A stretch of 16,511 nucleotides of DNA from contig CAJLCG010000045.1 of NCBI GenBank assembly GCA_905205085.1, positions 1 through 16,511 of the forward strand, in the 5' to 3' direction. This DNA comes from an uncultured Oscillospiraceae bacterium (GTDB taxonomy: Bacteria; Bacillota; Clostridia; Oscillospirales; Oscillospiraceae). The translations under genes and the position numbers were made by a program. Shown in pieces: positions 12,763 to 16,511 of the stretch (position 1 is its first letter; each line of letters starts with the position of its first letter). The notes under the pieces were generated by a model that was not told the origin of the DNA, made no database searches, and was given only the letters and a program-made list of their open reading frames with translations.

Positions 12763-14040
12763 TTAGTTACCCAGCATGATGTTCAAAATCTCGTTGTCGG
12801 TAGACTTCATGCCCACCCGGCCCATACGGCCGATGTTGCTGATGGTCTCCTCCACGTCCTCGTTCACCAGTCCCTCACCGGGCTGGAAAGTACGGTTGTG
12901 CAGGCCCATCTTCATGCCCAGCAGGGCGGTCTCCACGGCGGTGGCGATCTTGGCGGCGCAGGAGGACTTGGCTCCGTCGCATACCATACCGCCCACGGTG
13001 GCGATGGTGTTGGTGATGGTGTCGCACAGCACCTCGTAGGGGTAGTCCAGCAGGTAGCAGATACCGCAGGCGGCTCCGCAGGCGGCGCTGACCACGCCGC
13101 AGTAGGCGGACAGGCTGCCAATGTAGCTCTTCTGGTGGATGGAGATGAGGTTGGCGGCCACCAGCGCCCGCAGCAGCTTCTCCCGGGGGACGCTGTGCTC
13201 CTGGGCGTAGATGATCACCGGCACGCTGACGGTGATGCCCTGGTTGCCGCTGCCCGAGTTGATGACCACCGGCATGGGGCAGCCGTTCATCCGGGCGTCG
13301 GAGCCGGCGGCGGCGTAGGCGCGGGCGCGGATGTGGACAGGGGGATCGGCGTAGCCCTCCAGCAGGACGCGGCCCACCTCGGCGCCGTAGGAGTGCTCCA
13401 GGCCCTCCCGGCAGATGGCCATGTTGCACTCGATCTGGGGGGTGAGGATGGGCTCCACCTCGGAAAGCTTCACCTTGTCGGCAAACTCCAGAATGTTCTT
13501 CACCGTCAGCAGACTGCGGTCACCGCTCTGCTGGATTTTCTCCTCCTTGGTGACCGTGACCCCGGGGCAGTCCACCCCGTCCTTCTGCATCCGGGTGATA
13601 TTTTTGTGGGTGTTCTGGATCTCCACCAGAGCGGAGTGCTCCCCGGCGGTAAGCTCCACCACGATATACAGGGTAGCCACATTTTCAATGAGCTTGCAGG
13701 AGCAGAAGTCGCCCTTCAGCAGCTCCCGCACCTTGGCGCGGTGCTCGTCGGTGATGCCCTCCAGCACGGCCAGCTCCAGCTCCGGGTTGCCGCCCACAAT
13801 GCCCAGGGTGGCGGCCACGTCGATGCCCCGCAGGCCGCCGGAGTTGGGGACGGTGACGCCCATGACGTTTTTGACAATATTGCCGCTGCAATGGACGGTG
13901 CAGTGCTCGGGCATTTCTCCCAGCAGCTGGCGGGCCTTGGCGGCGGCGTAGGCGATGGCAATCGGTTCCGTGCACCCAAGGGCCATGGACAGCTCGGAAC
14001 GCAGGATCGTTAAATGATTTTCATACAGTGCCTGATCCAA
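12763..14040 (-). CDS. L-cysteine desulfidase family protein (CyuA/YhaM, UPF0597; serine dehydratase alpha-like)
   Basis: Members are PLP-independent [4Fe-4S] enzymes that split L-cysteine to pyruvate, ammonia and sulfide; a serine dehydratase activity is also known for relatives. The 425-residue product has ALGCTEPIAIAYAAA (C23), NSGGLRGIDVAA, then NSGSGNQGITVSVPVI (261-276), IHQKSYIGSLSAYCGVVSAACGAACG and GGMVCDGAKSSCAAK. C23, C314, C354 and C361 have the spacing of the cluster ligands of the characterised archaeal enzyme (three coordinate iron, the fourth site binds substrate). The start is TTG at 14038-14040 with AAAGGG upstream; no in-frame ATG or GTG is nearby, and this start gives the normal family N-terminus. 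It is driven by the promoter at 14128-14156 and ends at a terminator. Oxygen sensitivity of the cluster fits an anaerobe. Confidence 0.9.
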   Translation of the reverse strand: MDQALYENHLTILRSELSMALGCTEPIAIAYAAAKARQLLGEMPEHCTVHCSGNIVKNVMGVTVPNSGGLRGIDVAATLGIVGGNPELELAVLEGITDEHRAKVRELLKGDFCSCKLIENVATLYIVVELTAGEHSALVEIQNTHKNITRMQKDGVDCPGVTVTKEEKIQQSGDRSLLTVKNILEFADKVKLSEVEPILTPQIECNMAICREGLEHSYGAEVGRVLLEGYADPPVHIRARAYAAAGSDARMNGCPMPVVINSGSGNQGITVSVPVIIYAQEHSVPREKLLRALVAANLISIHQKSYIGSLSAYCGVVSAACGAACGICYLLDYPYEVLCDTITNTIATVGGMVCDGAKSSCAAKIATAVETALLGMKMGLHNRTFQPGEGLVNEDVEETISNIGRMGRVGMKSTDNEILNIMLGN

Positions 14041-14127
14041 ACAGATACACCCTTTCTTGTTGCTTGTTTTTCCTCAAGCGTAGGTTCTCACAAAACAGCT
14101 CCCCAGAAAAGAGAGGATTCTTTCCCC

Positions 14128-14156
14128 ATTATAGCCTGTCTTGTGGAAAGCCGCAA
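14128..14156 (-). promoter_or_regulatory. Sigma-A promoter of the cysteine desulfidase gene
   Basis: On the minus strand TTGCGG (plus 14151-14156), 17 bases, then perfect TATAAT (plus 14128-14133). The leader is about 80 bases. I recognise no riboswitch in it; only a weak GCTTG/CAAGC pairing near 14060-14077. Confidence 0.75.
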
Positions 14157-14168
14157 GGGGAAGAGAGG

Positions 14169-14192
14169 GGCCGGTTCGCAAGCGAACCGGCC
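14169..14192 (-). terminator. Probable terminator after the sigma/anti-sigma pair
   Basis: GGCCGGTTCGC and GCGAACCGGCC (11 bases each, two bases between) form a very stable hairpin 25 bases past the anti-sigma stop codon. No real U-tract follows on the minus strand (CCCCTCTCTTCC), so termination strength is doubtful. The hairpin sits just upstream of the desulfidase promoter. Confidence 0.45.
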
Positions 14193-14216
14193 CTGGCGGG
14201 AATGATATGGGTTTGC

Positions 14217-15167
14217 TTATTTCCGCGTTACACTTCCCTGATCTTCGGAGTTCAGTGTGATGGTCCAGCAGGGCAGCTCCACACGGACGATCTCGTCGGG
14301 AGATACAGGCTCTGAGAAGTACCAGTTGCTGATGGTCCACCCCGTACCCCCTGCACCGGAGCCCTGTTCCACCGACTCGGTATGCCCGTCGGTAAAAATC
14401 AGTTCTGCCTCCGTGGCCTGGGGGAAGCTGTCTGGACCACCTTCCAAAACTAGGCCAATAGGGCTGATTTTCAGGGTGTGGAAATCGGAATGATCGCCTG
14501 CGTCCAGGGAGATTGTTCTGGTTTCCAAGGCGGTAAGGGTAAAGGGAAGCTCCCAAGTCCCGTAAATAGTTTCCACTTTGTTTTCAGAATAGAAGCTGAT
14601 CCCGCCAATACGGAGATTCCAGTCCCGGAGGGAACGGTAGTCCTCTCCCGCAGTATACACATCCACCAGCGCGGTGTGAGTCTTCTCATTATAGCCCAGA
14701 AGTTTCGTTCCCCCCCATCTGATTTGAATTTCGTTGTCCACATTTGGCACAAAGGAATCCGTTAACAGATCCAGGATATGTTTCATAGGCCGCTCACCGG
14801 TCAGATCTTGGATTTCCAGGTAGATATGGACGGTATAGTCGTCTGCCATGGCAGACAAAATCTGCACTTTGATCCCCTGGTCCACAGCAGAGGCGCTTTC
14901 AATGGGTGTGGTATAGGGTTCAAAAAGGCCCAGTGCCCGGCTGAGCTGCTCCCGCAGCGTGGGAGAGATAGCCAGTGCGGAGCCAGTCAGAATCAACACG
15001 GCGGCCATAATGGCGATGATCCGCCGCCCCAGCCGTTTTTTGCTCCTGGCCTGTGTAGGTAGCTCCTCTAGGCGCATCTCCAGCCGTTTCTCAAAGTCCT
15101 GGGGGATGGGGCAGTCCTCTGCCTCCGCACGCCCCTTCATCCGGGCGTCAAAGTCCTCAAAATCCAT
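14217..15167 (-). CDS. Membrane anti-sigma factor-like protein with DUF4179-type extracytoplasmic domain
   Basis: This 316-residue protein would hold the neighbouring ECF sigma factor inactive at the membrane. The cytosolic part (1-47) contains acidic helices (DFEDFDARMKGRAEAEDCP, FEKRLEMRLEEL) suited to bind sigma. One membrane helix follows (about 49-67, IIAIMAAVLILTGSALA). The remaining 250 residues outside are beta-rich, with SPTLREQLSRALGLFEPYTTPIE just after the helix, as in DUF4179 proteins, then several strand-turn repeats (YTVHIYLEIQDLTGE, ALVDVYTAGEDY, WELPFTLTALETRTISLDAG). It lacks the HxxxCxxC zinc motif of ZAS anti-sigmas. The start overlaps the sigma gene by 11 bases, with GAGGAGG inside it, so the two are translationally coupled. 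The role is inferred from this position and topology. Confidence 0.82.
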   Translation of the reverse strand: MDFEDFDARMKGRAEAEDCPIPQDFEKRLEMRLEELPTQARSKKRLGRRIIAIMAAVLILTGSALAISPTLREQLSRALGLFEPYTTPIESASAVDQGIKVQILSAMADDYTVHIYLEIQDLTGERPMKHILDLLTDSFVPNVDNEIQIRWGGTKLLGYNEKTHTALVDVYTAGEDYRSLRDWNLRIGGISFYSENKVETIYGTWELPFTLTALETRTISLDAGDHSDFHTLKISPIGLVLEGGPDSFPQATEAELIFTDGHTESVEQGSGAGGTGWTISNWYFSEPVSPDEIVRVELPCWTITLNSEDQGSVTRK

Positions 15168-15654
15168 ATGCTTCCTCCTCGCGCAGCAGCGCTTTCAGAC
15201 GTTCCCGCCCTCGGCTCAGCCGGGATTTTACCGTCCCCTGGGGAACGCCCAGGGTTTTGGCAATCTCCGCCACCGGCAGGTCCTCATAGTAGTAGAGCAT
15301 CACGGCTAGACGCTGGTCCTCCGGCAGGCGCAGGACCGCATCCCATAAACCGGAAGGCTCCGGGGACGGGGCGCTGCCCGCTGCCTGGCTCAGATCATCC
15401 ATGTAGACCACCCGACGCTGTCCCCGCCGCTGGCCGTAGGCGCAGTTGACGGTGATTTTTAACAGCCAGCACCGGGCGGCCTGCTGGTTTTTCAGGTTTG
15501 GAAAGGCCTGCCACGCCAGCAGAACTGCCTCGCCCACCGCGTCCTCTGCGTCGGCGTCGCAGTCCAGAATGGCACGGGCGGCACGGAACATGGAGTGGCT
15601 GTGCTCTCGCACCAGAGCGGCGAAACGCTGCCGGCTGTCCTGATTGTTTTCCAT
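15157..15654 (-). CDS. RNA polymerase sigma factor, ECF subfamily
   Basis: This is a 165-residue alternative sigma factor made of regions 2 and 4 only. Region 2: FAALVREHSHSMFRAARAILDCDADAEDAVGEAVLLAWQAF, then KNQQAARCWLLKITVNCAYGQRR (about 50-77). A linker (about 80-103) follows. Region 4 is LWDAVLRLPEDQRLAVMLYYYEDLPVAEIAKTLGVPQGTVKSRLSRGRERLKALL, with the helix-turn-helix VAEIAKTLGVPQGTVKSRLSRGRE that recognises the -35 element. GAGGTGA lies about 6 bases before the ATG. It is the first gene of a two-gene unit with its anti-sigma partner, preceded by an ECF-type promoter at 15692-15719 that may be its own target. Confidence 0.93.
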   Translation of the reverse strand: MENNQDSRQRFAALVREHSHSMFRAARAILDCDADAEDAVGEAVLLAWQAFPNLKNQQAARCWLLKITVNCAYGQRRGQRRVVYMDDLSQAAGSAPSPEPSGLWDAVLRLPEDQRLAVMLYYYEDLPVAEIAKTLGVPQGTVKSRLSRGRERLKALLREEEAYGF

Positions 15655-15691
15655 CGGGCTTCACCTCGTCTCTTGTTGTCCGGACGCCTTA

Positions 15692-15719
15692 TAGATGCAC
15701 GGGGAGAGAGTTTGGTTCC
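15692..15719 (-). promoter_or_regulatory. ECF-type promoter, likely autoregulatory, of the sigma/anti-sigma pair
   Basis: On the minus strand GGAACC (plus 15714-15719), 16 bases, then CATCTA (plus 15692-15697). GGAACC with a -10 close to CGTCTA at this spacing is the form used by many ECF sigma factors. It lies 38 bases upstream of the sigma ATG. Confidence 0.55.
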
Positions 15720-15728
15720 ATTTTATCA
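15720..15728 (-). promoter_or_regulatory. Possible sigma-A extended -10 upstream of the ECF sigma gene
   Basis: On the minus strand TGATAAAAT (plus 15720-15728) is an extended -10 with no good -35 at the usual distance. It directly abuts the GGAACC element, so basal and ECF-driven transcription could interfere. This element resembles the hppA -10 exactly. Confidence 0.4.
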
Positions 15729-15764
15729 AATTTTTTTACAGAAGTCCTATCTGGGAGCGCAGAG

Positions 15765-15841
15765 GCGAAGCGGAGCTTCGCAGGAAGTTCTTTGCCCCGC
15801 TTTCTTTCAAGAAAGCGGGAGCGCCCCACCTGTGGTGGGGC
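15765..15841. repeat. Cluster of three hairpins in the sigma-eno gap
   Basis: GCGAAGC/GCTTCGC (15765-15781), an 11-bp stem CCCGCTTTCTT/AAGAAAGCGGG (15796-15819) and GCCCCACC/GGTGGGGC (15823-15841). None has a proper U-tract. The third one strongly resembles the hairpin at 11646-11662, and the first shares an 11-base sequence in inverted form with 11610-11620, so both gaps may hold the same repeat type. Confidence 0.5.
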
Positions 15842-15861
15842 CCCCGGAGGAGCTGGGCGAG

Positions 15862-15891
15862 AAAAAAGCAGGACCGCCGAAGCGGTCCTGC
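15862..15891 (-). terminator. Rho-independent terminator of eno
   Basis: GCAGGACCGC-CGAA-GCGGTCCTGC (15868-15891) forms a 10-bp perfect stem, 17 bases past the eno stop codon. On the minus strand it is followed by TTTTTTC. Confidence 0.93.
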
Positions 15892-15908
15892 TCTGTAATT
15901 GGAAGGAA

Positions 15909-16511
<603 letters not shown>

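Noticed and set aside
12757..14013. Long open frame (418 residues) on the plus strand opposite the desulfidase
   Set aside because: Antisense shadow, dominated by Gly, Val, His and Asp; the minus-strand frame has all family motifs.

Overview
The window looks like chromosome from a high-GC member of the Clostridia, most likely an Oscillospiraceae-type gut anaerobe (Flavonifractor/Oscillibacter-like). This is inferred from strong AAGGAGG-type ribosome binding sites, sigma-A promoters of the TTGxxx-17-TATAAT type, Firmicutes-type families (DUF4342, DUF6512, DUF4085), a membrane pyrophosphatase, and an oxygen-sensitive type of cysteine desulfidase. There is no plasmid, phage, IS or CRISPR signature. 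Most of the window appears to be ordinary core and housekeeping chromosome.

Layout. 1-580 (minus) is the N-terminal third of hppA, an ion-pumping membrane pyrophosphatase, with its own promoter. 774-4316 (minus) is a three-gene unit: a small exported protein of unknown function, then trkA and trkH (potassium uptake), with a clear promoter at 4390-4418 and a terminator at 721-759. 4516-8488 (minus) is a tightly packed six-gene run: DUF4342 membrane protein, OmpR-type response regulator, small lipoprotein, flavodoxin-like protein, sensor histidine kinase, and GIY-YIG nuclease-like protein. It ends in a UUCG-loop terminator. 8650-11302 (plus) is a divergent run: an exported protein with a copper-amine-oxidase-like N-domain and a degenerate NodB-like domain, a 104-residue orphan protein, a DUF6512 membrane protein, and an Sfp-type phosphopantetheinyl transferase. 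A tRNA-Arg(CCG) with its own promoter and terminator follows.

11431-11771 is the longest gene-free stretch. It is dense in GC-rich inverted repeats and is bounded by two nearly identical hairpin terminators. 11772-14040 (minus) holds a DUF4085 protein and a CyuA/YhaM-like L-cysteine desulfidase, separated by a terminator. 14217-15654 (minus) is an ECF sigma factor with its membrane anti-sigma partner, preceded by a plausible self-recognised ECF promoter. A second hairpin cluster (15765-15841) separates it from the 3' two-fifths or so of eno (enolase) at the right edge.

How the genes fit together: hppA and trkAH both concern monovalent cation balance, since many clostridial pyrophosphatases pump sodium and require potassium. 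The two-component run and the sigma/anti-sigma pair are two separate envelope-type sensory modules. The most noteworthy sequence-level observations are a hairpin that encloses the ribosome binding site and exactly pairs the start codon of the DUF6512 gene, two fully overlapping divergent promoters at 8587-8626, the twin covarying terminators around 11430-11737, a catalytically dead NodB-like domain, and a flavodoxin plus lipoprotein inserted between a response regulator and its kinase. I found no clearly novel defence or mobile system.
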